Shown: one piece after another, positions 1-8,390 of the stretch
Numbering within the stretch: position 1 is the stretch's first letter
Layout: every line of letters starts with the position of its first letter
Source of the DNA: Myxococcota bacterium
GTDB lineage: Bacteria; Myxococcota_A; UBA796; JAJRTE01
DNA: 33,520 nucleotides
Direction: 5' to 3'
Assembly: GCA_024278455.1 (NCBI GenBank)
Contig: JAJRTE010000118.1
Location: 1-33,520, forward strand
Program-made: the position numbers and the translations under genes
The notes under the pieces: generated by a model
Database searches by the model: none
What the model saw: the letters and a program-made list of their open reading frames with translations, nothing else
Told to the model about the DNA's origin: nothing

Positions 1-266
1 ATCGCCTGTTCCACCTTACCGACGTTGCTCCGGAACGCCTGGCCGGCCTCGCAGCTCACGAGCAGGGCGGCGTACTTGCCGGCCGCGGTCAGGTCCTTGG
101 CCAGGGCCATCAACGACGTGGTCTTGCCGGTCTGGCGCGGGGCGTGGAGCACGAAATAGAGCTTCTGCTCGACCAGGCCCTGAACCTCGGAGATCCGCCG
201 CTCCGGGGGAAGCATGTAGTGGTCATCCGGGTCGCACGGGCCGGCGGTATTGAAGAACTTCGGCAT
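1..266 (-). CDS. AAA-type ATP-binding protein, N-terminal part (runs off the window)
   Basis: The reverse strand encodes 88 residues beginning MPKFFNTAGPC and continues beyond base 1. Residues 42-50 read APRQTGKTT, a Walker A P-loop whose first Gly is replaced by Ala. The preceding segment (HYMLPP at 16-21, then LYFVLHAP) matches the opening of a family of AAA-like ATPases often annotated only as ATP-binding proteins and frequently present in many copies per genome. The ATG at 266 is preceded by a strong GAGGAGG ribosome site 5 bases upstream. The Walker B and later motifs lie outside the window, so ATPase activity rests on the P-loop alone. A possible -10 (TATAGT, minus strand, 377-382) lies about 110 bases upstream, without a recognisable -35. 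Family assignment is fairly sure; the cellular role is unknown. Confidence 0.75.
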   Translation of the reverse strand, partial: MPKFFNTAGPCDPDDHYMLPPERRISEVQGLVEQKLYFVLHAPRQTGKTTSLMALAKDLTAAGKYAALLVSCEAGQAFRSNVGKVEQA

Positions 267-703
267 GGAAACCTCCTCGATATGCTCTGCGTGCCTTGCG
301 TCATGGTCGTCGTGACGCGGCGAGACGCCGTGTCCACCTTGCTTGCGATACCCTGGCGCTCTGGCGTACTGGGGTTACTATAGCAGATCGTCGGCGAAAC
401 GCCGTGCCTACCCGGTGGGGTTCGGGGCGCGGCGGGGCGCCGGGCGGTCCGGAGCGGTCTCGTTTCAAGTTTTGCGGGTCGAGCAGGCGGTCTGGAGCGG
501 CCTCATTTCCAGTTTTGCGGGTCGAGCAGGCGGTCTGGAGCGGCCTCGTTTCGAGTTTTGCGGGTCGAGCGGGCGGTCTGGAGCGGCCTCGTTTCGAGTT
601 TTGCGGGTCGAGCAGGCGGTCTGGAGCGGCCTCGTTTCCAGTTTGGCGGGGAGATGAGGCGGCTCTCGCAAGGCCGCCGGGATCGCAGAGGGGGAAGCGT
701 GGT
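267..703. other. Intergenic region carrying the tandem repeat
   Basis: This 437-base stretch lies between the ATPase gene start (266) and the end of the next minus-strand gene (704). Apart from the 43-bp repeat array and a TATAGT -10-like hexamer on the minus strand (377-382), I see no convincing gene, hairpin terminator or RNA. The open frames across it come from the repeat and G+C bias. Confidence 0.6.
442..650. repeat. 43-bp tandem repeat, four full copies plus partial ends
   Basis: Four consecutive 43-bp units occupy 468-510, 511-553, 554-596 and 597-639. Each begins AGTTTTGCGGGTCGAGC and ends GCGGCCTCGTTTC plus C or G. A degenerate half unit precedes them (442-467), and the first bases of a fifth follow (640-650). 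Units differ at only a few positions, such as A/G in GAGCAGG and G/A in CTCGTTT. There are no unique spacers, so this is not a CRISPR array. 43 is not a multiple of 3, so each frame reads differently in successive copies and a coding repeat is unlikely. It lies between two minus-strand genes. It may be a minisatellite or a species-specific intergenic repeat. Confidence 0.9.
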
Positions 704-1498
704 CTATTCGGTGGTGCCGGCGTCCTCTCCGGAAGTGTCGGGGGAGGATGCGCTGGCCTCGGCGCCTGCCTGCCTGCTTTCGCTTGCGGCCCTCCGTTGT
801 TCCTGGGCTGCCACGGCCTCGAGCACCGGTTTCCGGAGCGTCTCCACCGCTGGTGCGCCGGCGGGCGCGAAATCGAGCATGTAGAGGACGGCGTTCACCG
901 CGCGCACCCAGGCGAGCCGGGCATCGTACTCCCCTGGCGTGTCTGTCTGCACGTCGGTGAGCATGACCTTGCGACGCTCCAGGTCGCCCAGTTCGTCGGC
1001 GACCTTGCCCCATCGCCGGATGGTGTCGAGCAGGTTCTCGTTGCCCACGGAGATGTCGGACAGGACGGCCTCGTCCGCCTTGGTCAACGACTGGATCGCC
1101 TTGATGGCGTTTCCGCTCTCCTCGAGGTAGGACCGCAGGGTCCAGGAGAGCCCCTCCGGGAGCAACCGGTCCCTGATCCGGGCGAGAGTGTCGTGCTTCT
1201 CGCCGCCTTTGGGGACGATCGTTTTGTGCCAGTCCATTTCTGCGCCTAGCCGATTCCAGATGGTCCGGACCAGGGTGTCGTGTTCCTGGTCCAGGTCGAA
1301 CTGCTTGGCCGAGATCTCGCCTCTTGCCGCATCCGCCAGGTTCGCGCCCTGAACCGCGACCAACTGCTCATGGGCGGTCTTCACCGTCGCCTCGAGCCCC
1401 GCGATCTCGGGGATGGACCGGAACTGTTCGATCTGCTCGTGCAGCCATGGCGCGGTCAACGCGGTCATTGCGCCAGTGGGAAGAATACGAAGGTCCAT
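704..1498 (-). CDS. Uncharacterised 264-residue alpha-helical protein
   Basis: I do not recognise this family. The protein begins MDLRILPTGAMTALTAPWL and has no signal peptide or membrane segment, so it is probably cytoplasmic. The middle is rich in Glu, Lys, Leu and Ala with heptad-like spacing, suggesting long helices or coiled coil. The last 40 residues are an Ala/Glu/Ser-rich, probably disordered tail. The reading frame is open much further upstream, but the ATG at 1498 is chosen because AAAGGAG sits 4 bases before it and a plausible promoter lies at 1582-1610; the upstream extension is low-complexity and overlaps intergenic DNA and the neighbouring gene. It is followed downstream by the tandem repeat. 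Existence as a gene is likely; function unknown. Confidence 0.7.
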   Translation of the reverse strand: MDLRILPTGAMTALTAPWLHEQIEQFRSIPEIAGLEATVKTAHEQLVAVQGANLADAARGEISAKQFDLDQEHDTLVRTIWNRLGAEMDWHKTIVPKGGEKHDTLARIRDRLLPEGLSWTLRSYLEESGNAIKAIQSLTKADEAVLSDISVGNENLLDTIRRWGKVADELGDLERRKVMLTDVQTDTPGEYDARLAWVRAVNAVLYMLDFAPAGAPAVETLRKPVLEAVAAQEQRRAASESRQAGAEASASSPDTSGEDAGTTE

Positions 1499-1850
1499 GG
1501 TACTCCTTTCGAAATGTGAGACCCTGTCTCGAGTTGGCGTACCGGCCGGCCCGGATACCGGCCGGTCAATCTGTGGCGGTGATTGTACAACAGCGGCAGG
1601 AGGAACACAACCGTATCGGTGAGCCACCAGGATCATGGACGAAGTCGGTGGTTCCTCGGCGTGCGGCGGCCTGCTGGCGTGGTGAGCACCGAGCGATGGG
1701 TGCTGCTGGGTGGCCGGAATAGGCTTGCTCCCGGTCGCTCGAGGGCGACTTCGTCGTCCCCGGACCGCTACGATCGGGGCCGGCCGACCGATCGCGGGCC
1801 GGCGGGCGATCTCAGCGCAGCCCTGTCGTGGCACGCTGCCGGGAGGAGCC
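1499..1850. other. Intergenic region with inverted repeat
   Basis: This 352-base gap separates the glycosyltransferase gene end (1851) from the 264-residue protein start (1498). It contains the promoter at 1582-1610 and an inverted repeat, ACCGGCCGG (1541-1549) and CCGGCCGGT (1558-1566), in the 5' leader of the downstream gene. The hairpin has no T-run, so it is not a standard intrinsic terminator. Nothing else recognisable was found. Confidence 0.5.
1582..1610 (-). promoter_or_regulatory. Candidate sigma-70 promoter for the 264-residue protein
   Basis: On the minus strand TTGTGT (-35, 1605-1610) and TACAAT (-10, 1582-1587) are separated by exactly 17 bases. The predicted start lies about 75 bases upstream of the ATG at 1498. 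The -10 matches consensus at 5 of 6 positions, the -35 at only 3 of 6. Confidence 0.5.
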
Positions 1851-3749
1851 TCACCGCGGTGCGACGTCATCCGGGGCCGTGGGTCCAGTCGATCGGACGT
1901 CGAGTTTCTCCACGATGGCGTACACTTCCTGGCGCTCCCCTGAGAACACCGGGGGCCCGAATACGTGCCGGCAGTAGGCACGTGTGTCCGCCGCTTCCTG
2001 CTGCGTCATTTCCGTGTAGGTGACGATGAGTCGCCGGAAGCCTCGCTCCACAAGCCACTTGCGCTCGAAGGCCAGGAACGGGTCGTTCGGGTCGAGTTCC
2101 CGGCAGCATAGCTTCTCGTCCGGGCCGTTCATGTCGTTCAAGACGAGCAGGGACCGGATGATGGGATTGCTGCGGACCAGTTGCCGCCCGCTCATGACGA
2201 ACGTGGAAATGCGGTCCAGGGGCAGGCTGGCACTCTTTTTCTTGTGCACGACCTGCATGAGTAGGATGGCATCCCGACTCTTGCGGCCGTCCTCGTAGAG
2301 TTGCGGGAACTCGAGAACGGCCATGGGTCCGGGGTCGCTCGCCAGGAAGTGCGCGGCCGGCAGCGCGGCCACGTCGCGCGAGGGCAGCGGCGACGGCACG
2401 TCTCCGCGATAGCGGTGCTCGAGGATGGGGACGAGGGCCAACGCGACGACGACCAGCGCGCCGGCGGTGCGGGCGCGTGGTCCCAGGAGGTGCGCCGTGG
2501 TGCGTTCCACGGCGACCGCGGCGGCATGCAGGCCCATGCCTGCCAGGACAGCGGATGCCATGGTCACGGGCATGGCGAACCGGGCCGGAAAGTTGATTGG
2601 GTGGCTGAACCACTCGAGTCCCAGGTTCAGGTAGGCGAATGGCAGCAAGGGGCCGGTTTCCGCTCCCGCGTGGACGAGGCGGGAGCCGAGCCCGAGCGTG
2701 GCCGTCACGCCGAGGACCAGGAGCCAGCGCGCGGCGGTCCCGGGTCTGTGGAACAGGGCGAGCAGGCCGAGGACCAGTACCCACCACCCGACGAACCGTC
2801 CGGCGAGGTAGGGGTTCTGGACGGTCAGGTTGCGAACCCTTGGTCCCCCGGATAGAAGCTGGTCCACGTCCAGGCGTGTCGGCGGCGCGTCATGGGGTGG
2901 GGCGTCGATGCGACGCTCCACGTACTCGAAGAGCCCTTCCGTGGTCCTGGGGGTGGCCCGGTAGGAGACATCGAAGGCGCGCTGGATCGGGAGAACGAGG
3001 CCAAGGGAGACGGCCAGGACGGCCAGGTATCGGCCCCACAACCACGGGGTGCGGCGGCCTCGCCAGGGATCGGTGATCATCAGCAGTGCCGCCGTCAGGT
3101 AGAGAAACAGGGCGTAGTACCAGCAGGCGAAGGCGGTCACGAAGAAGAGCCCGATGGCTGCGGCCAGGTTGCGCCAGCCGCCGTCTCGGGCCACGCGCAG
3201 CAGGAAGAGGCAGGCCAGCGGCATCCATCCCAGGTGGGACAGCTCGCCCACGCCCACGTAGACGGTCCAGACCGAGTAGGCGCTCACCGCATACAGGAGC
3301 CCTGCACCGAGGGCGGGAAGAAACCGGCCGGTCGAGAATCGCACCAGGGCGAACATCCCGACACCGGCCAGCGTGAGGTTCAACACCGAGAGGACGTTCG
3401 TGGCGAGCGCCAGCCCCAGGGGGTCGCCGAGCAACAGGACCGCCAACCCGTTCAGCGGCTCGATGGGATACAGGAGAAACCCGTTGGGGTAGTTCAGGTA
3501 GTCGGTCGCATAGGGCAGGCGCCCGTCGGCAAGCACCATCTGCTTGAACCACCACAGGTTCCAGTAATGCTTGACCACATCGCTGTCATGATGGCCGAGG
3601 ATGCGCGAGGTGGCCTGGAATCCCCTTGGCACGGTCCACAGGATGACGAGCGCCGTGGTAGCGAGACACGCGACGAACGCCTCCAGGGCCGGTCGATCGA
3701 CTCTGCCTCTGCCGTTCGCGCCTACCTCGCCCCTGTCCTTGCTGTCCAC
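1851..3749 (-). CDS. Polytopic membrane protein, GT-C-type glycosyltransferase-like
   Basis: The 632-residue protein has a first membrane segment near residues 25-42 and about ten further hydrophobic segments to about residue 440, then a soluble C-terminal domain of about 190 residues. After the first helix comes LGHHDSDVVKHYWNLWWF (51-68), an acidic loop placed where GT-C enzymes, which use lipid-linked sugars, carry their catalytic Asp/Glu. Length and layout fit uncharacterised bacterial GT-C or YfhO-like proteins; donor and acceptor cannot be read from sequence. The start is a GTG at 3749 with AGAGGAG about 11 bases upstream. It follows the sigma-factor gene by 103 bases on the same strand, so co-transcription is possible. 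Assignment to a membrane glycosyltransferase is probable; specificity is unknown. Confidence 0.65.
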   Translation of the reverse strand: MDSKDRGEVGANGRGRVDRPALEAFVACLATTALVILWTVPRGFQATSRILGHHDSDVVKHYWNLWWFKQMVLADGRLPYATDYLNYPNGFLLYPIEPLNGLAVLLLGDPLGLALATNVLSVLNLTLAGVGMFALVRFSTGRFLPALGAGLLYAVSAYSVWTVYVGVGELSHLGWMPLACLFLLRVARDGGWRNLAAAIGLFFVTAFACWYYALFLYLTAALLMITDPWRGRRTPWLWGRYLAVLAVSLGLVLPIQRAFDVSYRATPRTTEGLFEYVERRIDAPPHDAPPTRLDVDQLLSGGPRVRNLTVQNPYLAGRFVGWWVLVLGLLALFHRPGTAARWLLVLGVTATLGLGSRLVHAGAETGPLLPFAYLNLGLEWFSHPINFPARFAMPVTMASAVLAGMGLHAAAVAVERTTAHLLGPRARTAGALVVVALALVPILEHRYRGDVPSPLPSRDVAALPAAHFLASDPGPMAVLEFPQLYEDGRKSRDAILLMQVVHKKKSASLPLDRISTFVMSGRQLVRSNPIIRSLLVLNDMNGPDEKLCCRELDPNDPFLAFERKWLVERGFRRLIVTYTEMTQQEAADTRAYCRHVFGPPVFSGERQEVYAIVEKLDVRSTGPTAPDDVAPR

Positions 3750-3852
3750 CGATTCCGTATCTCCTCTTTCGACTCGCTACCCATCACGGCCACCTGTTCC
3801 GCGGAGGCTGTGCTCCCACCGGCCCTTCGGGAGGACGGTGTCGAAATCCCGG

Positions 3853-4521
3853 TCAATAGCGCTCTTTTTCCAGCATTTGGCGCAACTTGCGCCTCGCACG
3901 ATGCCGCCGCATCTTGCAGGCCCCCTCGGATATCTCCAGGACGTGGGCAATGTGTTTGAGCGGCATCCGATAGTCGAGGCTCAACGTCAGGAGAATCCGA
4001 TCCTCGAGCTTGGGCAGCCGCTCGATGGCTTTCCTGAGCATCACGGTGTCGGTCGAACGGTCGGCTTCCACCGGCGGCTCGACGAATTGCCAGTCGTCCA
4101 GGGATGACCGGTGAATCTCGTTGCTGAGCGTGACGCGCCGGTTCCGGGTGACCACGTCGGCGCACTTGTTCTTGGCCAGTTTGAACAGGAGCTTTCGCAA
4201 GTGCTCTTCGCTGGCGACTCGAGGCAGCAGTCTCTCCAGGTCCTGGTAGACCTCCTGCACCACGTCTTCGGCCTCTTCGCGGCTGGCCCCCAGCTTGGAG
4301 GTGGCATATCTCAGCAGGCGCTGGTGAAAGCGTTCCGCAATACCGGCCATCGCCCGCCGCCGATGAGCCTCGAGCCCGCGTGCATGCTGGCGCATCTGCC
4401 GGATTTCGCCCAGGATCCATCGTTCGGCCGGCGGCGCGCCTCGCTCCAGTTCCTCGAGGGAGAGGGCGCTGAGCGTGACTTCGCTGGGCGGTGTCGCCTT
4501 CTCCGGCGTGTCTCGACTCAT
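3853..4521 (-). CDS. ECF-type RNA polymerase sigma factor
   Basis: The 222-residue protein carries a sigma region 2-like helix bundle at about 65-128 (including EEAEDVVQEVYQDL, the core-binding and -10 recognition part) and a region 4 helix-turn-helix at about 164-217, with LPKLEDRILLTLSLDYRMPL followed by HIAHVLEISEGACKMRRHRAR. This two-domain layout without region 3 is typical of extracytoplasmic-function sigma factors. About 60 extra residues precede region 2, longer than usual. The open frame extends far upstream through the TPR gene, but that is a shadow; the ATG at 4521 fits the domain boundary. No anti-sigma gene is recognisable next to it. It lies between the TPR gene (129 bases upstream) and the GT-C-like gene, and may control this envelope cluster; that is inference. 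Confidence 0.8.
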   Translation of the reverse strand: MSRDTPEKATPPSEVTLSALSLEELERGAPPAERWILGEIRQMRQHARGLEAHRRRAMAGIAERFHQRLLRYATSKLGASREEAEDVVQEVYQDLERLLPRVASEEHLRKLLFKLAKNKCADVVTRNRRVTLSNEIHRSSLDDWQFVEPPVEADRSTDTVMLRKAIERLPKLEDRILLTLSLDYRMPLKHIAHVLEISEGACKMRRHRARRKLRQMLEKERY

Positions 4522-4649
4522 CCTGTCGCTTCCGTCATCGGCGGCACGTGGATGGCGGTGCCGCCCGTTTCCGCGAAAAAGCGAACGCCCCGGTCCGCTC
4601 GCGAGGTCGTCTGCAACCGTACCAGAAACGTCTCGCCAGGACAACGGTT

Positions 4650-6281
4650 TCAATCCGGGCAGAGGGGAACGGCTCGAGACTGGTAGTAGCCGAGTTCGTC
4701 CGCCCAGTACTCCCCCTCGAAAGGCCAAACCTGGCGTGTGGCAATGGGCCATCGTGCTTTCCGGCGCCTCCTCGAGGGCGGTTCCACGGGTACCGCGCCT
4801 GCCGCGGCAGCCTCGTACAGGGTCTTTTCCGCCGACGTCATGCTCAGCCTGATAAGCTGCGCCTGACGCATGAGCTGATTGAGATCCCACAGGGTGGTCT
4901 GGAGTTCTCCGCGGAGGCTGCGGTCGTAGGCACTGCGAATGGCCTGCTCGTGCCGATCGAGCATTACCGACAAACGGGTGGAAATGACGCCCGCGCCGGA
5001 GCCGAAGCGTGACGCCAACACCTCCCGCTCCGTGGCGAGGTGTGCCAGGTGACGTTCGAGTTCCGCGAGACTCGGCCGGTCGCGTTCGACCTGGAGAATG
5101 GGCTCGGGAACCCGGGTTTCGGGGCGCTCGCCGTCGCCTCGAGAAAACGCACGCCAGCCAAGGACGACCCGCAACGTGGCTCCGGGCTCGACACACTCTC
5201 CGGACAGGGCTGCCTTGAGCCCGTCGCGCACCGGCGTGTACCGGTCGAGGAAGGCCGAAACGGCACGGCCGCCGTCCACGAACCGGCAGAGGTGGTACAG
5301 AAGCTGTGCACCGAGCAACTCCGGCTCCGGCAGGTAGCGGTCGCGGAAAAAGGGGGACACCAGGGTGTGCACCGTGCCGATGGCGTTGTCGAGCGCGGTC
5401 CAGTCGTCCTGTTCGGCGTACTTGCGGTACCAGGCCCACGCGAGTTCGCTCTGTACCGCCAGCCAGGCCGGCGAACGCCTGGGAAACGCCTGGTAGATGT
5501 CGATGGCTTCGTCGACCTGTCCTGCTCCGTAGAGCGACCGGGCAAGGGTGAGCTGCACGAGCTGCGAGGTCGCGTCGTCCGCGGCGAGCCGGTCCTGCGC
5601 GCTGATCGACAGATCCTGGAGCGTGGCAATGGCCACGGTACGCTGGCGCATGCGCGTGAGCACGGTTGCCATCAGGAGGCGGGCGCGGATATAGTCGGGC
5701 TCGCCGGCGGGCACCTGCGCGAGCATGGCGACGGCATCGGTCAACCGGTCCTCGGCGTCGAGCTGGACGCCCTTGAGATAGAAGGCGTGGCTCCGGTCGG
5801 CCGGGTCCGGAAGGGTACCCGGGTCCAGCGTCGCCATGCCAAGCCGGAGCGAGTCGTCGTTGTGCACTCGAGCAGCCAACCTGGACGCGCGATGGAACGC
5901 CTCGGCTGCATACTCCGCCTGCCCGGACTCGAGCACCTTCTGCCAGTGGAGCAGGGCGAGCAGGGAAAGGTCCAGCTTCTCGAGTGCCCGGGCGGCGATG
6001 GCGAGTGCTTCCTGGCGCGTGTCGGTCAGCGCTCCCGGCGCGGGCTCGAGGTGAGGCGTCAAGAGGATGATCGCCGCTCTGGGGTCGGACTCGAGCACCG
6101 CTGCCGCCGCGGCCAGTGTCCCGTCCTCCCCGGGCTGGGGTGACATTGCCGGTGTGGCGGCTGCGTCTGCACGCACGGCCGGCGAAGCGAGGAGCAAGGT
6201 CGCGAACAGGCAGCATGCTGTCGCGATCCAGGCACGAAGCGTGGGAGGCCGCCCTCGAGGAACCCGGTCAGTCATGGCCAC
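4650..6281 (-). CDS. Exported tetratricopeptide-repeat protein
   Basis: The 543-residue protein starts MAMTDRVPRGRPP and has a signal peptide whose hydrophobic core is about residues 17-32, ending near AVRADA, so it should act in the periplasm or at the outer membrane. Residues about 50-320 are Ala/Leu-rich helical pairs of TPR type, for example ALEKLDLSLLALLHWQKVL and YGAGQVDEAIDIYQAFP. Residues about 390-480 are helical and charged, possibly coiled coil. The C-terminus ends in an aromatic segment, FEGEYWADELGYY. Its first 14 bases overlap the end of the upstream beta-barrel gene, indicating translational coupling and probably a shared complex. TPR proteins of this kind act as scaffolds, including in myxobacterial gliding machinery, but no specific member can be named here. 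Confidence 0.75.
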   Translation of the reverse strand: MAMTDRVPRGRPPTLRAWIATACCLFATLLLASPAVRADAAATPAMSPQPGEDGTLAAAAAVLESDPRAAIILLTPHLEPAPGALTDTRQEALAIAARALEKLDLSLLALLHWQKVLESGQAEYAAEAFHRASRLAARVHNDDSLRLGMATLDPGTLPDPADRSHAFYLKGVQLDAEDRLTDAVAMLAQVPAGEPDYIRARLLMATVLTRMRQRTVAIATLQDLSISAQDRLAADDATSQLVQLTLARSLYGAGQVDEAIDIYQAFPRRSPAWLAVQSELAWAWYRKYAEQDDWTALDNAIGTVHTLVSPFFRDRYLPEPELLGAQLLYHLCRFVDGGRAVSAFLDRYTPVRDGLKAALSGECVEPGATLRVVLGWRAFSRGDGERPETRVPEPILQVERDRPSLAELERHLAHLATEREVLASRFGSGAGVISTRLSVMLDRHEQAIRSAYDRSLRGELQTTLWDLNQLMRQAQLIRLSMTSAEKTLYEAAAAGAVPVEPPSRRRRKARWPIATRQVWPFEGEYWADELGYYQSRAVPLCPD

Positions 6282-7011
6282 CTCCCCGATCTCGCGACAG
6301 TTCGAAGAACCAGGACAACCCGGCGCCGAAGTACCAGTTGTGCTTGACGACTCTCGTCGCCTCGAGAGTCTGCTGCACGTAGAGATAGTCTCGCGCGTCG
6401 ATCCTCAGAGCCAGCATCTGCCCGGCGGCGCGGAGGAAGTAGCGCTGGTTGATGCCCACGTCGATGCTGGCCGGGTTGTTGAACCGCTCCGCGTCCGGGG
6501 TGGGTTCGACATCGTTGTAGATCGTCCTGCGTGCGACGAACGCCCCTGCGCCCGCGGTGAGGGAGGTGTCGAAGTGCACGATGCGGACCCCCAGGAGGTT
6601 GAGCTTGGCATAGATGGGCGTCCACTGCACGTTGACCGACGAGATGAACCGTGGGGTGTAGGTGTCGACGCGGATCCCCAGGGCTTGCAGCCTCGTGCTC
6701 TGGTCGGTTTCGCGGCCATTCCCGAATCCCACGAGTGCCTCGATCGCCAGCCGTTCGGTGAAGTACCATGTCCCGATGGCGCTGCCGTGGACGCTGAGGA
6801 CGTAGGGGTCGGTGGGAATCGTGACCGCCTGGACCGTGACCTCGAGCTTGCCCGAGGTGGAGAAGATGGGTCGTTGCACGGCGGCCAGGTCCCTGTCCGC
6901 GAGGACCCCCAGTTCCTCCTCCGGTGCAGGGCCTCGAGGCCCCGCGCGCGCTGCGGACGTGGCGATGGCAGCAGAGCAGAGAAGCACCAGGAGGCAGAGC
7001 AGATGGCGCAT
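6268..7011 (-). CDS. Outer-membrane beta-barrel protein (myxobacterial type)
   Basis: The 247-residue protein has a classic signal peptide (MRHLLCLLVLLCSAAIATSA) with cleavage near AARAGP. The mature part alternates polar and hydrophobic residues in short strands and ends in strands rich in aromatics (HNWYFGAGLSWFFELS), as in outer-membrane barrels. The opening RPIFSTSGKLEVTVQAVTIP followed by a WYFTERLAIEAL strand resembles the outer-membrane beta-barrel family widespread in myxobacteria. The start at 7011 has GGGGGA in front of it and gives the signal peptide directly. It sits 17 bases after the vWA lipoprotein gene and overlaps the TPR gene by 14 bases, so these three probably form one operon and one envelope assembly. 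Confidence 0.75.
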   Translation of the reverse strand: MRHLLCLLVLLCSAAIATSAARAGPRGPAPEEELGVLADRDLAAVQRPIFSTSGKLEVTVQAVTIPTDPYVLSVHGSAIGTWYFTERLAIEALVGFGNGRETDQSTRLQALGIRVDTYTPRFISSVNVQWTPIYAKLNLLGVRIVHFDTSLTAGAGAFVARRTIYNDVEPTPDAERFNNPASIDVGINQRYFLRAAGQMLALRIDARDYLYVQQTLEATRVVKHNWYFGAGLSWFFELSRDRGGGHD

Positions 7012-7028
7012 GACGGTCCCCCAGTTGG

Positions 7029-8222
7029 TCAGAAGGGCAGGGTTCGCGGGTCCGTGGCCGCGGTGACGCGATAATAGACCTCGACACGTGCCCCGTAGTC
7101 GGGGACAGCCGCACCCCGGAATTCGATACTGTTCTGGGCGGGGTCGAACACCCAGCCATTCGTTTCGCTCTCCGGCACTTCTACGCCGTCCACGAACACG
7201 AGGATCGAGCCTGGACTTGGCACGCGGCTGAGCCTGAAGCGCACCAAGAGATAGTTGATGAGCGCGCCGAGGTCGTCGAGGGCCTGGGCGAAGTCGTCGC
7301 AGATCGGGAGGAGCAACCCTCCGGTCATATCTGCCGCGTCCCGGTAGCGATAGACCGACGCCGCCGGAGAACTCTCCGGGTTGCACACCGTCGTCGGGTC
7401 GGTCTCGTCCAGTGGCAGGGTCGGCGCGATGGCGGAAATCGTGTAGTTCTTGCCAAGGCTGTCCAGGAAGCCCAGGTAGTCCTCGACCTGGGACGGTGAC
7501 GAGTCGCCTTCGTCCGTTACCACGATGACTGCCAGGGCGACACCGTCGCGCAGGAACCCCGCGTTGCCACCCATGTCGTCCTCGGTCACGTCGGCACATC
7601 CGATGGTGAGGTCCGGTCGGAGATCTTCGTCGTATGCGGAAGGGTCCTCGAGGGACAGGCAGCAGGCACGGCGCATGGCGTCGAGTCCCATTTCTTCACC
7701 CACGACAGTCTGGTCCGGGCTTGCGGCGGCCACTGCCGTGGAAAAGGCCTCCGCCACGTCCTCGGTGTCGGTGGAGATGTAGACCGGGGCACTCGGGTCC
7801 TCCGGGAACGGCTCGAGGAGACGCCCGCGATCGCCGTCGTTGGACATGTCGGTGGTCGTGACGCCCAGGTGGAAATCCAGGTACCTCCCCATGTTGTTGA
7901 TATAGAAAAGGTAATTGGATACCGCATGCAGCAGCGTCTGGTGGGGAAACGTCTGCTCCTGTTCCGCGGCCGAGTTCAGGTTCTGGATGAACTCGTGGAA
8001 GTTCTCGCTCAGGGCCTCCTGCTCCTCTCGCATGCTTTCCGAGTTGTCGACGATGAACAGGACATCGATTTCGTTGGAGTAGGATGCCTGCTCGTAGACT
8101 TCCTGGGAAAGGTATTCGTGCTGACCGCACGAGAAGGCGAGGCACGACGACAGCAGCGCCAGTGCGCTCCAGACGTGTCCAGACATGGCCCCGTGAATCC
8201 GGTTCCGGGAGAACAGCGACAT
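7029..8222 (-). CDS. Lipoprotein with von Willebrand factor A domain
   Basis: The 397-residue protein begins with a signal sequence holding two possible lipid-attachment cysteines: LSSC (Cys27, canonical lipobox) and AFSC (Cys32). From about residue 50 the vWA fold begins with VLFIVDNSESM, giving the metal-ion-dependent adhesion site pattern Asp59-x-Ser61-x-Ser63; a later strand reads VIVVTDEGDSS. Such lipoproteins bind partner proteins or ligands through a divalent metal at the outer membrane. The ATG at 8222 has GCAGGAG 8 bases upstream; an internal Met13 is an alternative start. It is the first gene of the leftward cluster, followed at 17 bases by the beta-barrel and then the TPR gene. The ligand is unknown. 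Confidence 0.8.
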   Translation of the reverse strand: MSLFSRNRIHGAMSGHVWSALALLSSCLAFSCGQHEYLSQEVYEQASYSNEIDVLFIVDNSESMREEQEALSENFHEFIQNLNSAAEQEQTFPHQTLLHAVSNYLFYINNMGRYLDFHLGVTTTDMSNDGDRGRLLEPFPEDPSAPVYISTDTEDVAEAFSTAVAAASPDQTVVGEEMGLDAMRRACCLSLEDPSAYDEDLRPDLTIGCADVTEDDMGGNAGFLRDGVALAVIVVTDEGDSSPSQVEDYLGFLDSLGKNYTISAIAPTLPLDETDPTTVCNPESSPAASVYRYRDAADMTGGLLLPICDDFAQALDDLGALINYLLVRFRLSRVPSPGSILVFVDGVEVPESETNGWVFDPAQNSIEFRGAAVPDYGARVEVYYRVTAATDPRTLPF

Positions 8223-8259
8223 CACGACAGCTCCTGCATCTCGATCGCGGACTCTCGAG

Positions 8260-8289
8260 ATCCTATGCGCACTGTCCGCCCCTGAACAA
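8260..8289 (-). promoter_or_regulatory. Weak candidate promoter for the vWA operon
   Basis: Minus-strand TTGTTC (8284-8289) and TAGGAT (8260-8265) are 18 bases apart, about 30 bases upstream of the ATG at 8222. The match to consensus is modest and support is mostly positional. It lies just left of the divergent promoter of the PilZ gene. Confidence 0.3.
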
Positions 8290-8308
8290 GTGGAAAGTGA
8301 TTTGGCGC

Positions 8309-8337
8309 TTGACAGCCAGGGCGGGGAGACATACAAG
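8309..8337 (+). promoter_or_regulatory. Sigma-70 promoter of the PilZ gene
   Basis: A perfect TTGACA (8309-8314) is followed after 17 bases by TACAAG (8332-8337), 4 of 6 to consensus. Transcription would begin near 8344, leaving a leader of about 47 bases before the ATG at 8391. Confidence 0.6.
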
Positions 8338-8390
8338 ATGGTGACGATCCCGCCATCGCTCGTTCATCACCACAGGGAGGTGGTACGACC

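Noticed and set aside
442..650. CRISPR array
   Set aside because: Units are directly adjacent 43-mers without unique spacers, and no cas genes are present.
3853..6216. 787-residue frame joining the sigma factor to an upstream extension
   Set aside because: Upstream of 4521 it is Arg/Gly/Pro-rich and lies antiphase to the TPR gene, which has a signal peptide and coherent helical repeats. Only the last 222 residues look like protein.
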